From the NCBI RefSeq assembly GCF_001758365.1, contig NZ_LZFO01000008.1, positions 1 through 64,000 on the forward strand: 64,000 nucleotides of DNA. Direction: 5' to 3'. The translations under genes were made by a program, and so were the position numbers. The notes beneath the pieces were generated by a model. It saw only the letters and a program-made list of their open reading frames with translations. It did no database searches and was not told where the DNA came from. Source of the DNA: Clostridium acetireducens DSM 10703 (GTDB taxonomy: Bacteria; Bacillota; Clostridia; Clostridiales; Clostridiaceae). How positions within the stretch are numbered: position 1 is the first letter of the stretch; each line of letters opens with the position of its first letter. Below, one piece after another: positions 9,306 to 18,426 of this stretch.

Positions 9306-9330
9306 GGGAGTTATTTTGGAGGTGGTATAC

Positions 9331-10176
9331 CTGAAAATAAGTTTTATAGGAGCGGGAAAAGTTGGGTTTTCCCTAGGAAAATATTTTTCAGTAAATAATT
9401 TAAATGTTAAAGGATATTATAGTAAATCTTTTAAATCTTCAAAAGAAGCAGCAAAATTTACTAATTCCACTGCTTATGAAGATATAAAAGAAATTGTAAA
9501 TGATAGTGATATTTTATTTATAACCACTCCCGATGATGTTATTTTTAATATTTGGCAGCAAATAAGTAAACTTAATTTAAAAAACAAGATAATATGTCAT
9601 ACTAGCGGCTCATTATCTTCTAGAATCTTTTCAAATGCAAACAATTCAGGTGCTTATGTCTATTCTGTACATCCTATGTTTCCCTTTTCTGATAAATTAA
9701 ATTCTTATAAAAAATTAAAACAGGCTTATTTTTCTATTGAAGGAGATAAAACACATATAGAAGATTTGAAAAACTTGTTAGAGTGTTTAGGCAACAAAGT
9801 TGTAGTTATAAATGGAGAAAAAAAGCATTTATATCACTTAGCTAATGTAACCGTATCCAATTTAGCACTAGCTTTATTAAATTTAGGATGCAAATATATG
9901 GAAAATTGTGGTGTAAGTAGCGAAGATAGCTTAAAAGCACTATTTCCTTTAATAGAAAGCAATATTATGAACATAAAAGAAAGAGGATTTTTAAAATCTA
10001 TTACAGGGCCTATAGAAAGAGGAGATATAGGCACAGTAATGTCTCATTTAGAAGTTATTCCAGATGAAGATAAGCCTTTATATAAGAATTTATCATTAGT
10101 ACTTTTACAAATTGCTAGGGAAAAACATAGTGAAAAAGACTACTCAAAATTAAATGAAATTTTGGGAGGAATTTAA
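9331..10176 (+). CDS. panG: Ketopantoate reductase-like protein (Rossmann + DUF2520)
   Basis: Rossmann N-terminus [17 protein letters not shown] followed by a DUF2520 C-terminal domain ([20 protein letters not shown] onward), about 281 residues. Proteins of this family were characterised as the alternative ketopantoate reductase PanG in Francisella, with homologues reported in Enterococcus and Clostridioides. Its place directly before panB-panC-panD supports the same role, reducing ketopantoate to pantoate with NAD(P)H. The start is unusual. The conserved N-terminus fits a CTG codon at 9331, 5 bases after GGAGGTGG. In-frame TTG 9316 or GTG 9322 are alternatives. Reading back to ATG 9232 would pass through the attenuator hairpin and add an implausible 33 residues. 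One base separates its stop from panB. Confidence 0.75.
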   Translation: MKISFIGAGKVGFSLGKYFSVNNLNVKGYYSKSFKSSKEAAKFTNSTAYEDIKEIVNDSDILFITTPDDVIFNIWQQISKLNLKNKIICHTSGSLSSRIFSNANNSGAYVYSVHPMFPFSDKLNSYKKLKQAYFSIEGDKTHIEDLKNLLECLGNKVVVINGEKKHLYHLANVTVSNLALALLNLGCKYMENCGVSSEDSLKALFPLIESNIMNIKERGFLKSITGPIERGDIGTVMSHLEVIPDEDKPLYKNLSLVLLQIAREKHSEKDYSKLNEILGGI

Positions 10177-10177
10177 A

Positions 10178-11005
10178 ATGAAAAATACTGTATCAACTTT
10201 TAAAGAAGCAAAGAAAAATGGAGAAAAGCTTACTATGCTTACTTCTTATGATTATTCTACAGCAAAATTAGTAGATGAAGCAGGTATTAACGGCATATTA
10301 GTAGGAGATTCTTTAGGCATGGTATGTTTAGGTTATGAAGATACTTTAAGTGTTACTATGGAAGACATGATTCATCATACTCGTGCAGTGGCAAGAGGAG
10401 CTAAAAATGCTTTAATAGTAGGAGATATGCCATTTATGTCTTATCAAACTTCTGTATATGATGCAGTTTTTAATGCAGGAAGACTTATGAAAGAAGGAAG
10501 AGCACAAGCAGTAAAATTAGAAGGTGGAGCAGCAGTATGTGAGCAAATAGAAGCTATTGTTAAGGCTCAAATACCAGTTATGGGTCATATTGGACTTACA
10601 CCTCAATCAGTAAATGCTTTTGGAGGTTTTAAAGTTCAAGGAAAAAGCGAAGAAGCAGCTAAAAAGCTTATAGGAGATGCTAAAAAAATAGAATCTGCAG
10701 GAGCTTTTTCTATAGTATTTGAATGTATACCAGCTAAGCTTGCAGAAATAATAACTAAAGAAGTATCTATACCAACTATAGGTATAGGAGCAGGTGCAGG
10801 CTGTGATGGACAAATATTAGTATATCAAGATATGTTAGGTATGTTTTCAGATTTTAAACCTAAATTTGTTAAACAATATGCTAAAGTAGGAGAAACTATG
10901 AAAGATGCATTTAAAGAATATATAAAAGAAGTTCAAGAAGGAAATTTCCCTGCAAAAGAACATTGTTTTAAAATAGATGAAGAAGTTTTAAATAAACTAT
11001 ACTAA
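10178..11005 (+). CDS. panB: 3-methyl-2-oxobutanoate hydroxymethyltransferase
   Basis: First committed step of pantothenate synthesis: transfers a hydroxymethyl group from methylene-tetrahydrofolate to ketoisovalerate, giving ketopantoate. The 275-residue protein shows [26 protein letters not shown], the VGDMPFMSY loop and the [20 protein letters not shown] segment, all diagnostic of PanB. Start chosen at ATG 10178, one base after the panG stop, with the site GGGAGGA inside panG's last codons. Second gene of panG-panB-panC-panD. Confidence 0.95.
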   Translation: MKNTVSTFKEAKKNGEKLTMLTSYDYSTAKLVDEAGINGILVGDSLGMVCLGYEDTLSVTMEDMIHHTRAVARGAKNALIVGDMPFMSYQTSVYDAVFNAGRLMKEGRAQAVKLEGGAAVCEQIEAIVKAQIPVMGHIGLTPQSVNAFGGFKVQGKSEEAAKKLIGDAKKIESAGAFSIVFECIPAKLAEIITKEVSIPTIGIGAGAGCDGQILVYQDMLGMFSDFKPKFVKQYAKVGETMKDAFKEYIKEVQEGNFPAKEHCFKIDEEVLNKLY

Positions 11006-11039
11006 TTTGTTTAAGTAGTTTGTTGGGAGGAGAAATCAA

Positions 11040-11891
11040 ATGATAAATGCAGTTCATAAAATAGAAGAAGTAAAAAAACAAGTTAATGAATGGAAAAAAC
11101 AAAATTTAAAAGTAGGGCTTGTACCAACTATGGGATATTTACATGAAGGTCATAAAAGCCTTATAGATAGAGCAGTTAAAGAAAATGATAAAGTAGTAGT
11201 AAGTGTATTTTTAAATCCACTACAATTTGGAGAAAATGAAGACTTAGATAAGTATCCCAGGGATTTAGAAAGAGATTTAGAAGTTTGCGAAAAAGCAGGA
11301 GCAAATTTAGTATTTAATCCAGAAGTTTTAGAAATGTATCCAGAAAGTTCTTGTAGCTATGTAAATGTAGAAAATTTAACAAAAGGATTATGTGGAGCTA
11401 AAAGACCAGTACACTTTAGAGGAGTTTGTACAGTGCTTACTAAGTTATTTCACATAGTATCACCAGATAAGGCTTACTTTGGAGAAAAAGATGCCCAGCA
11501 ACTAGCTGTAGTAAAGAAAATGGTTAAAGACTTAAACTTTAACTTAGAAATAGTAGGTTGTCCTATTATCAGGGAAGAAGATGGACTGGCTAAAAGCTCC
11601 AGAAATATTTATCTTTCAAAAGAAGAAAGAAAAGCAGCTTTAATATTAAATAAAAGTCTTAAAAAAGCTAATTCTCTTATGGAAAATGGAGAAAGAAATG
11701 CAGCAAAATTAAAGGAAATTATAGAAAATGAAATAAATTCAGAAACTCTAGCAAAAATAGATTATATAGAAATTGTAGATAGTGAAAATTTAGAAAAATT
11801 AGATAAAATAGAAAAAACTGTACTTGTGGCTATAGCAGTGTATATAGGAAAAACTAGATTAATAGATAATTTTACATTTAAATTAAACTAG
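11040..11891 (+). CDS. panC: Pantothenate synthetase
   Basis: ATP-dependent ligase joining pantoate and beta-alanine; 283 residues as usual. The nucleotidyl-transferase signature [13 protein letters not shown] has the HxGH motif at residues 35-38. [20 protein letters not shown] and the later KSSRNIYLS loop are also typical. Starts at ATG 11040 after GGGAGGAG, 34 bp downstream of panB. It uses the products of PanG (pantoate) and PanD (beta-alanine), encoded on either side in the same operon. Confidence 0.96.
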   Translation: MINAVHKIEEVKKQVNEWKKQNLKVGLVPTMGYLHEGHKSLIDRAVKENDKVVVSVFLNPLQFGENEDLDKYPRDLERDLEVCEKAGANLVFNPEVLEMYPESSCSYVNVENLTKGLCGAKRPVHFRGVCTVLTKLFHIVSPDKAYFGEKDAQQLAVVKKMVKDLNFNLEIVGCPIIREEDGLAKSSRNIYLSKEERKAALILNKSLKKANSLMENGERNAAKLKEIIENEINSETLAKIDYIEIVDSENLEKLDKIEKTVLVAIAVYIGKTRLIDNFTFKLN

Positions 11892-11902
11892 GAGGAAATA
11901 AC

Positions 11903-12274
11903 ATGATATTAAATATGTTAAAATCCAAAATTCATAGAGCAGAAGTTACACAAGCAGAATTAAATTATGTGGGAAGTATAACTATAGATAAATCTTTAAT
12001 GAAAGCAGCTAATATACTAAATAATGAAAAAGTGCAAATTGTAGATATAAACAATGGAGCAAGGCTTGAAACTTATGCTATAGAAGGAAAAGAAAATAGC
12101 GGAGTAATATGCTTAAATGGAGCTGCAGCAAGATGTGTGCAACCTGGTGACAAGGTTATTATAATTGCTTATTGTCATATGGAAGAAGAAGAAGCTAAAA
12201 AATACAAGCCTACAGTAGTATTTGCAGGAGAAGGAAATAGTATTAAAGAGATTACTAATTATGAGAGCAATTGA
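11903..12274 (+). CDS. panD: Aspartate 1-decarboxylase
   Basis: Pyruvoyl enzyme making beta-alanine from aspartate. The 123-residue proenzyme has the self-cleavage site at Gly24-Ser25 (NYVGSITID), in the same numbering as the E. coli protein, which supports ATG 11903 as start. The C-terminal half includes [12 protein letters not shown] and [12 protein letters not shown]. It follows panC by 11 bp with AGGAGGAAA as ribosome-binding site and ends the operon. A family C palindrome (12276-12354) begins two bases after the stop. Confidence 0.96.
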   Translation: MILNMLKSKIHRAEVTQAELNYVGSITIDKSLMKAANILNNEKVQIVDINNGARLETYAIEGKENSGVICLNGAAARCVQPGDKVIIIAYCHMEEEEAKKYKPTVVFAGEGNSIKEITNYESN

Positions 12275-12275
12275 A

Positions 12276-12354
12276 GTTGAGAGTTGAGAGGGAAGAGTTA
12301 AGAGTTATGGAGAAAAATTCTCCACAACTCTCAACTCTTCCCTCTCAACTCTCA
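12276..12354. repeat. Family C palindrome between convergent genes
   Basis: GTTGAGAGTTGAGAGGGAAG... on the left pairs with ...CTTCCCTCTCAACTCTCAAC on the right with two mismatches in about 39 bp, centred on an AAAAATT loop. One extra heptamer follows to 12366. It lies between the convergent panD and GH73 genes and could terminate transcription from both sides. The heptamer theme is shared with 8886-8965 and 17862-17960. Confidence 0.8.
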
Positions 12355-12380
12355 ACTCTCAACTCCAAAAATGTCCTATC

Positions 12381-13901
12381 TTAATTAAAAGAAGGTATTT
12401 CAAACACTGGTTTTGCATTTTGACATTTATCAAAATAAGGCTTTATATTTAGTATTTGTTTAAATGGCCAAGCTATGTCTGTAGCATATTGATGAGTGCC
12501 TGGTTTTTCAGGATTCCATCTCATTTTATATAAAGTATCTTGTTTGTAATATGAATTTATGTAGTTTTCAGATATATACTTAGCACCGCCTTCTATAGCT
12601 TTATCAATGCTTGTCCAATCTTGTTCATAAGCATGTAAAGAGCCATATTTTATAGGATCATTGTCATAAGCTTTTATTCCAAATAAATTAAATACTGTTT
12701 TTATTTCTACTTCTTTTCCATCTATTTTATTTACTTCTATGCCTTTAGCTAATTTAGATGTGCCGTTACCAGTTTCTAAAAGGCAGTGGGATACTAAGTA
12801 AATAGGATTTATATTATTTTCTTTAGAAGCTTTTAAAAATGTTTCTCCATGACCTTCTAAAATACCTTTTCCTTTTAAAATGCTATTTAAATCTTCTTTT
12901 GTAATACCTTCCATGTAATTTAATTTTAAAAACATAAATTTTCCATAAGGATCCATAAAGTTTTTATAGTTTAAATAGTATTTTATTTGATTTTCATTAG
13001 CTGTTGTCCAACTTCCAGGAGCTTCGTCGGTTACAGCAGAAGATGAAATTTTTGATTGAATTTCAGTAACTTTATTTAAAGTATTACTGTAATTTTTAAC
13101 TTCAGTATTGGAATTATCTACTTTAGGTAGTATTCTAAAATAATCTACATAATAGTTGTCATAGTCCATGTTTTTTACTGTGTCATTTACATTTGTTCTA
13201 TAAGTTCCAGTAGAATCTGCTTTTTTAACAAATATTAAAAGCTTATATTTTTGTCCATTAGTTCCAGAAGGTAGCTTTTTAGAAGAAACAATTTTGTAAG
13301 GAGTGTTAGCATAAGTTGAATTAGTGTATCCATTAGTTATTTCTTCATAGCTATCGTTTCCATATTCATATTTGTGAATGAATACTCTATATTGAACTTT
13401 ATCCCAATCTTTTGCAGTTAAGTTTATTTCTAAATTTTTGTTTTGTGAAATATCAGTGTTTTCTATAGAGCAGGAGTTTATTTTAGGTAATATTTCATAG
13501 TTAGAGCCAATAGTATAATTTTTAGCAATATCAAATTTCATTTTTACAGGTTTTGCAAGATTATTTCCTTTGTGAGATTTGATTTTTGTATTTAATATTA
13601 AATAATAAGTTTTTCCAGGAGTGTATCCTCCAGCAGGAATATTTACAATTATTGATGAATTTAAGTTTCCTGTTTGTATTGCTGCACTAACAATATTATT
13701 ATCGCTATCTATAACTTTTACATTTTCTTCATTTATAGTAGAAGGGTCAAAGGCAATATTAAAATTTACTGTCCAAATTTTATTTTGAGATACATTGGTT
13801 TTATTGGGAAATTCTTTGTAGGATTCTTCTGCTAAAACTTTGTTGCTTAAAGCAAATGCAATTAGTAAAGTGAATAGTAGTGTTTTTAAGATTTTTTTCA
13901 T
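12381..13901 (-). CDS. Secreted Ig-like/GH73 endo-beta-N-acetylglucosaminidase
   Basis: Exported cell-wall hydrolase of 506 residues. Signal peptide at 1-24 (LLFTLLIAFALSNKVLA), then a Big_5-like immunoglobulin domain (about 30-128) and a second beta-rich segment (about 138-265). A GH73-type glucosaminidase domain makes up the C-terminal 190 residues. The catalytic part shows GHGETFLKASKENNINPIYL and HCLLETGNGTSKLAKG, where the glutamate of the LETGNG stretch is the expected acid. Such enzymes cut the glycan backbone of peptidoglycan during growth or separation. Monocistronic on the minus strand, convergent with panD. Start ATG follows an AAAGGAAG-type site. Confidence 0.85.
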   Translation of the reverse strand: MKKILKTLLFTLLIAFALSNKVLAEESYKEFPNKTNVSQNKIWTVNFNIAFDPSTINEENVKVIDSDNNIVSAAIQTGNLNSSIIVNIPAGGYTPGKTYYLILNTKIKSHKGNNLAKPVKMKFDIAKNYTIGSNYEILPKINSCSIENTDISQNKNLEINLTAKDWDKVQYRVFIHKYEYGNDSYEEITNGYTNSTYANTPYKIVSSKKLPSGTNGQKYKLLIFVKKADSTGTYRTNVNDTVKNMDYDNYYVDYFRILPKVDNSNTEVKNYSNTLNKVTEIQSKISSSAVTDEAPGSWTTANENQIKYYLNYKNFMDPYGKFMFLKLNYMEGITKEDLNSILKGKGILEGHGETFLKASKENNINPIYLVSHCLLETGNGTSKLAKGIEVNKIDGKEVEIKTVFNLFGIKAYDNDPIKYGSLHAYEQDWTSIDKAIEGGAKYISENYINSYYKQDTLYKMRWNPEKPGTHQYATDIAWPFKQILNIKPYFDKCQNAKPVFEIPSFN

Positions 13902-13955
13902 GAATAATCACTTCCTTTTAATCATATTATATTTAATAAGTATATGTAGTAAGAT

Positions 13956-13990
13956 TACCCACTCTTTTTTAGTGTAACTAAGAGTGGGTA
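13956..13990 (-). terminator. Hairpin downstream of the sigma factor gene
   Basis: Perfect 11-bp stem TACCCACTCTT / AAGAGTGGGTA (13956-13966, 13980-13990) with a 13-nt loop, about 110 bp after the sigma factor's stop. No T run follows on the minus strand, so it could equally be a regulatory palindrome upstream of the GH73 gene. Confidence 0.4.
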
Positions 13991-14098
13991 GATAACTTAA
14001 TGAGAATTTATAAGCTAAAATTTAATTTTTATAAGAAATTTTTTTGCGAAATGTAAACACTAACAAATAGTGTTTTATGTAAAATTAAAAGATTATTT

Positions 14099-14962
14099 TT
14101 ACAAATAATCTTTTAACTTACCACTTCTACTAGGATGCTTTAATTTTAAAAGAGCTCTTTTTTCTATTTGCCTTATTCTTTCTTTAGTTAAATTAAATTC
14201 TTTACTAACTTCATCTAAAGTTTTTGCTTCTCCATTTTCTAAACCAAATCTAAGTTTTAATATTTTTTCTTCTCTAGGATTTAAAGTAGATATTACATCC
14301 AATAATTGTTTTTTTAACATGGAATGTTCTGCTATTTCTTCTGGGGAAGCATTTTCGTAGTCTGGAATAAAATCTTCTAACTTAGAATTTCCTTGATCAT
14401 CTATAGGAAGTTCAAGAGACAAAGGAGTTTTTGAAACTCTCATTAATTTTTTTACATATTCTAAGGGCATGTCCATGCATTCTGCAATTTCATCAATATC
14501 AGGGGCTCTTCCCAGCTTTTGATATAGTTTTTTAGAAGCTTTATTTAATTTATTTACGTTTTCGTTTATATGTACTGGTAGTCTAATAGCTCTGGATTTA
14601 TCTGCTATAGCTCTAGATATTGATTGTTTTATCCACCAAGTAGCATAGGTGCTAAATTTAAATCCTTTTTTATAGTCAAATTTATCTATGGCTTTCATAA
14701 GACCTAAATTACCTTCTTGAATTAAATCTAAAAGAGGAAGACCTCTTCCTATATATTTTTTGGCTATACAAACTACTAATCTTAAATTAGATTTTAATAG
14801 AGTTTCTCTAGCTTTATTGTCGCCGTTTTCTATTTTTTTTGCTAAGGAAACTTCTTCTTCTCTAGATAATAGTTCTATAGCGCCAATTTCTTTTAGATAA
14901 AGCCTCATGGTGTCGTAAGCATTTATAGAATCGTTAACAGTAACATAATTTTCCAAATACAA
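14099..14962 (-). CDS. RpoD-like sigma-70 factor (group 2, lacks region 1.1)
   Basis: 287-residue sigma factor. It contains region 1.2 ([23 protein letters not shown]), region 2 ([20 protein letters not shown], then [20 protein letters not shown] with [17 protein letters not shown]), region 3, and region 4.2 ([20 protein letters not shown]). The long acidic N-terminal region 1.1 of the housekeeping factor is missing. A genome like this should have a longer primary sigma-A, so this is most likely a second, alternative RpoD-type factor with similar promoter preference. Monocistronic. Start ATG after a GAGGGTG-like site. Its target genes cannot be inferred from the window. Confidence 0.85.
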   Translation of the reverse strand: MYLENYVTVNDSINAYDTMRLYLKEIGAIELLSREEEVSLAKKIENGDNKARETLLKSNLRLVVCIAKKYIGRGLPLLDLIQEGNLGLMKAIDKFDYKKGFKFSTYATWWIKQSISRAIADKSRAIRLPVHINENVNKLNKASKKLYQKLGRAPDIDEIAECMDMPLEYVKKLMRVSKTPLSLELPIDDQGNSKLEDFIPDYENASPEEIAEHSMLKKQLLDVISTLNPREEKILKLRFGLENGEAKTLDEVSKEFNLTKERIRQIEKRALLKLKHPSRSGKLKDYL

Positions 14963-15219
14963 TCACCCTCGCTTTAATTTAAAAAATCCTTATTAAACCC
15001 TTAAAATATATAAACATATAGTATTATTTATTTTATAATAGTTTCTATGTTATGTCAACTTATGCTGGTCATAGAATTTTTACATTAAATAGGAATACAT
15101 CTAAAGTATTATCTTCATTAGCGAATTTATATAAGATTATATTTAATATTACAGCTTTATAAAAATATGGTTAAATAAAAAACTTTTTTTTTAAAACTAA
15201 AAATAATTATAAAATAATA

Positions 15220-15248
15220 TTGATTTTTTGGTAATAATAGCTTATAAT
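15220..15248 (+). promoter_or_regulatory. Promoter of the flavodiiron gene
   Basis: TTGATT (15220-15225), 17 bp, TATAAT (15243-15248). The transcript would begin near 15255, about 50 nt before the ATG at 15305. The rest of the 340-bp gap from 14963 is AT-rich with no clear feature. Confidence 0.65.
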
Positions 15249-15304
15249 GAATTTAAGATAATTATTATTGATTAACAATTATTATTTTGAATGGAGGTAA
15301 TTAA

Positions 15305-17863
15305 ATGAAAGCTTTAGAAGTAAAAAATAATATTTATTGGGTAGGTGCCTTAGATAAAAAATTAAAAGTATTTGATATAATAATGACTACACCTTATGGA
15401 ACAACATATAATTCTTATGTAGTGAAAGGAAAAAATAAAACAGCAGTTTTTGAAACTGTTAAAGAAAAGTTTTTTGATGAGTATGTAGAAAGATTAAAAT
15501 CTTTAAATATAGATATTTCTAAAATAGATTATATTGTTGTAAATCACACAGAGCCAGATCATGCTGGAGCTATTGGTAAAATGTTAGATTTAGCACCAAA
15601 GGCTAAGGTAGTTGGTTCTCCTGCAGCTATTAAATTTATAAAAGCTATAGCTAATAAAGAATTTGAAACTATAGTTGTAAAAGATGGTGATAAATTAGAT
15701 TTAGGAGGAAAAACTATTAAGTTTATAAATGCTCCATTTTTACATTGGCCAGATTCTATATATAGTTATGTAGAAGAAGATAAAGTTTTAATTACTTGTG
15801 ATTCTTTTGGAAGTCACTATTGTTTAGACAAAGTATTTAATGACTATATTGAAAATGAAGAAGAGTATATGGAAGCATTAAAGTATTATTTTGATATGAT
15901 TATAGGACCTTTTAAATCTTATGTATTAAAAGCTGTAGATAAAATAAAAGATTTAGATATAGATGTAATTTGTCCTGGTCATGGACCGATTTTAAGGGAT
16001 AATCCTTTAAAAATAGTAGAAATTTATAAAAAGTGGAGTACTGAAGAGTTACCACAATATGGTAAAAAGAGAGTGGTTATATCTTATGTATCAGCTTATG
16101 GATATACAGAAGCTATGGCAGAGAAGATTGCAGAAGCAATTAAGTCTAAAGAAGATTTTATTGTAGATTTATTTGATATTACAAAACATAATGTAGAAGA
16201 AATTTTAAATAAAATATATTTAGCAGATGGTATTTTGTTTGGTTCACCAACTATAAATGGAGATGCTTTAAAACCAGTAATGGATATTTTAAATATGTTA
16301 AATCCTATTGTACATGGTAAAAAAGTAGCAGGAGCTTTTGGTTCATATGGATGGAGCGGAGAAGCTGTAAGAAATATAGAATCAAGATTAAAATCTCTTA
16401 AAATGGATATAGTTCCTGGCATTAGAGCTAATTTTAGACCTTCAGAAGAAGAATTGAATAAATCTTATGAATTTGGAGAAACTATAGCAGAAAAAATAAT
16501 AGAAAAATCAAATCCAAAATCAGTAAATGAACAATCTTCTTCAATGAAATTATGGAAGTGTGTAGTTTGTGGACAAGTATTTCCAGGATTAACACCTCCG
16601 GAAGTTTGTCCAGCTTGTGGAGCAAGTAAAGAACAATTTGTAGAATTAGAGAAAGATGATTTAGGATTTAAATCAGATAAAGATGAAAAATTTGTAATAA
16701 TAGGAAATGGTATAGCAGGATACACAGCAGCAGAATCTATAAGAAAGAGAAATAAAGTTTGTTCTATAGAAATTCTTTCTTCAGAAAAAGTATTAACATA
16801 TTATAGACCACAACTTTCAGATTACTTACAAAACAAACTTCCAGATAGTGAGTTTTATGTAAGTGATGAAAATTGGTATAAAGATAACAATATTTTAGTA
16901 AAATTAGGAGTAAATGTATCTGAAATAAAATCTGAAAATAAAAAAGTAGTATTAGAAAATGGTGAAGAAGTAAAATATGATAAATTAATAATAGCTAACG
17001 GTGCAAGAAGTTTCTTACCTCCTGTAAAAGGCAGTGACAAAGAGGGAGTAGTTACTTTAAGAAGCTTAGAAGATGCAGAAAGAATTATAGATAAAATGGA
17101 AAATGCTAAAGTAGCAGTAGTTGTAGGTGGAGGTCTTTTAGGGCTTGAAGGTGCTTGGGCTATGAGACAAAGAGGATTAGAAGTATATGTTATAGAACGT
17201 TCTAATAGGCTACTAGTAAGACAGTTAGATGAAGAAGGAGCTAAAATATTTAAGAAAATAGTAGATGATTCAGGAGTTCACGTATTAACTGAAGAAGACA
17301 CAGAAGAAATACTTGGAGAAGATAAAGTATCAGGATTTAAGTTAAAAAGTGGAAAAATAATAGATTCAGATATAGTACTTTTCTCAACAGGTGTTAGACC
17401 AAGAAAAGAAGTAGCAGAAAAATCTGGATTAAAAGTAGATAAAGGTGTAATTGTAAACGAAAAAATGGAAACAAATATAAAAGATATATATGCTTGTGGT
17501 GATGTAGCAGAACTTAATGGAAGAGCTTATGGAAACTGGCCAGCAGCAATAGAAATGGCAAAAGTTGCAGGAGCTAATGCTTCTGGGGATGATATAGTAT
17601 TTGAGGGCTTTGTACCATCTACAGTATTTACTTCTATGAATGCTAATGTATTTTCTTGTGGTGACGTAGCTTCCAGTGATTTAGTAGGTATAGGTTCTAC
17701 TAATTTAGATAAAAATATTTATAAGAAAATGTTCTTTAGAAAAGGCGTTATAGTAGGTGGAATTTTAATAGGTGATACTAAATCTTCTGTTAAAATAATG
17801 GAAGGTATACAAGAAGAAAAATCAGTTAAAGCTATGCTTAGTGATAATATATTGCTTTATTAG
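15305..17863 (+). CDS. Four-domain flavodiiron oxygen/NO reductase
   Basis: 852-residue fusion that can move electrons from NAD(P)H to O2 or NO within one chain. Domain 1 (1-250) is the metallo-beta-lactamase-like diiron domain with ligands H81, E83, D85, H86, H147, D166 and H226. Domain 2 (about 255-400) is the flavodoxin FMN domain (YVSAYGYTEAMA). Domain 3 (about 420-450) is a rubredoxin with the two CxxC pairs only 12 residues apart (CVVCG...CPACG), a short-spacer form. Domain 4 (about 460-852) is an FAD- and NAD-binding rubredoxin reductase (VIIGNGIAGYTAAESI; VVVGGGLLGLEGAWAM; YACGDVAELNG). Clostridioides difficile FdpF has the same layout. Monocistronic, cytoplasmic, probably for oxygen tolerance. 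Start ATG after GGAGGT. Confidence 0.93.
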   Translation: MKALEVKNNIYWVGALDKKLKVFDIIMTTPYGTTYNSYVVKGKNKTAVFETVKEKFFDEYVERLKSLNIDISKIDYIVVNHTEPDHAGAIGKMLDLAPKAKVVGSPAAIKFIKAIANKEFETIVVKDGDKLDLGGKTIKFINAPFLHWPDSIYSYVEEDKVLITCDSFGSHYCLDKVFNDYIENEEEYMEALKYYFDMIIGPFKSYVLKAVDKIKDLDIDVICPGHGPILRDNPLKIVEIYKKWSTEELPQYGKKRVVISYVSAYGYTEAMAEKIAEAIKSKEDFIVDLFDITKHNVEEILNKIYLADGILFGSPTINGDALKPVMDILNMLNPIVHGKKVAGAFGSYGWSGEAVRNIESRLKSLKMDIVPGIRANFRPSEEELNKSYEFGETIAEKIIEKSNPKSVNEQSSSMKLWKCVVCGQVFPGLTPPEVCPACGASKEQFVELEKDDLGFKSDKDEKFVIIGNGIAGYTAAESIRKRNKVCSIEILSSEKVLTYYRPQLSDYLQNKLPDSEFYVSDENWYKDNNILVKLGVNVSEIKSENKKVVLENGEEVKYDKLIIANGARSFLPPVKGSDKEGVVTLRSLEDAERIIDKMENAKVAVVVGGGLLGLEGAWAMRQRGLEVYVIERSNRLLVRQLDEEGAKIFKKIVDDSGVHVLTEEDTEEILGEDKVSGFKLKSGKIIDSDIVLFSTGVRPRKEVAEKSGLKVDKGVIVNEKMETNIKDIYACGDVAELNGRAYGNWPAAIEMAKVAGANASGDDIVFEGFVPSTVFTSMNANVFSCGDVASSDLVGIGSTNLDKNIYKKMFFRKGVIVGGILIGDTKSSVKIMEGIQEEKSVKAMLSDNILLY

Positions 17864-17960
17864 TTTAGAGTTAAGAGTTTAGAGTTGTGGATAATTTTTC
17901 TCCATTGCATTACGAAAAATTTTCTGGGGAGGAAAGTTAGGGAGTTGACAGTTGAGAGAG
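17862..17960. repeat. Heptamer-type repeat, family C copy 3
   Basis: Runs of GTTTAGAGTTAAGAGTTTAGAG, then GTTGTGGATAATTTTTCTCC and CATTACGAAAAATTTTCT, matching the tail of the copy at 8886-8965. It starts at the flavodiiron stop codon. A degenerate second half (GTTGACAGTTGAGAG) follows. Confidence 0.65.
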
Positions 17961-17983
17961 GACAGAGGAGATAGTGTTAGGGG

Positions 17984-18028
17984 TGCACTTCTAGTTAAAA
18001 TTTTATTTTGCTGGAAGTGCATTTTTTT
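17984..18028 (+). terminator. Intrinsic terminator after the flavodiiron gene
   Basis: TGCACTTCTAG (17984-17994) pairs with CTGGAAGTGCA (18011-18021) with one mismatch and is followed by seven T. Confidence 0.75.
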
Positions 18029-18042
18029 GCACTTAATTGAGT

Positions 18043-18426
18043 TTTTAAAACTTTGAATTAAAATACTTAATGTTAGTATAATTTGCAGATAAAAAAGAAT
18101 TGTAAATAATTTATGTGAAAATAATAATACAGATTTATAAAGAGAGTTTGTAAATAAGTCATTTCATTAAGAGACTCTAAGAATAAAAAACAAAAAAACT
18201 CCTACCCAATTTATGCACCGTCCTTGGTGCGGAAATTGGCTCATCACGTCCTGTGATGAATTACGGAGTTTTTTTATTTTTTCTTCTAAGATTCTCTAAA
18301 ATTCATTCAAATTATTTACAAACTCTCTTTATAAATCTGTATTATTATTTTCACATAAATTATTTACAATTCTTTTTTATCTGCAAATTATACTAACATT
18401 AAGTATTTTAATTCAAAGTTTTAAAA
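18043..18426. repeat. Family B palindrome, copy B1
   Basis: 384-bp inverted repeat. The core (about 18199-18275) has CTCCTACCC, then a hairpin GCACC-GTCCTT-GGTGC, then TCATCAC-GTCCT-GTGATGA, then GGAGTTTTTTT. Outside this are shared middle arms (AAAGAGAGTTTGTAAATAA...) and locus-specific outer arms. The right arm covers the last six codons and stop of the deacetylase gene (18408-18426), and the left arm holds its complement as non-coding DNA. This shows that host sequence was duplicated in inverted orientation. Confidence 0.9.
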
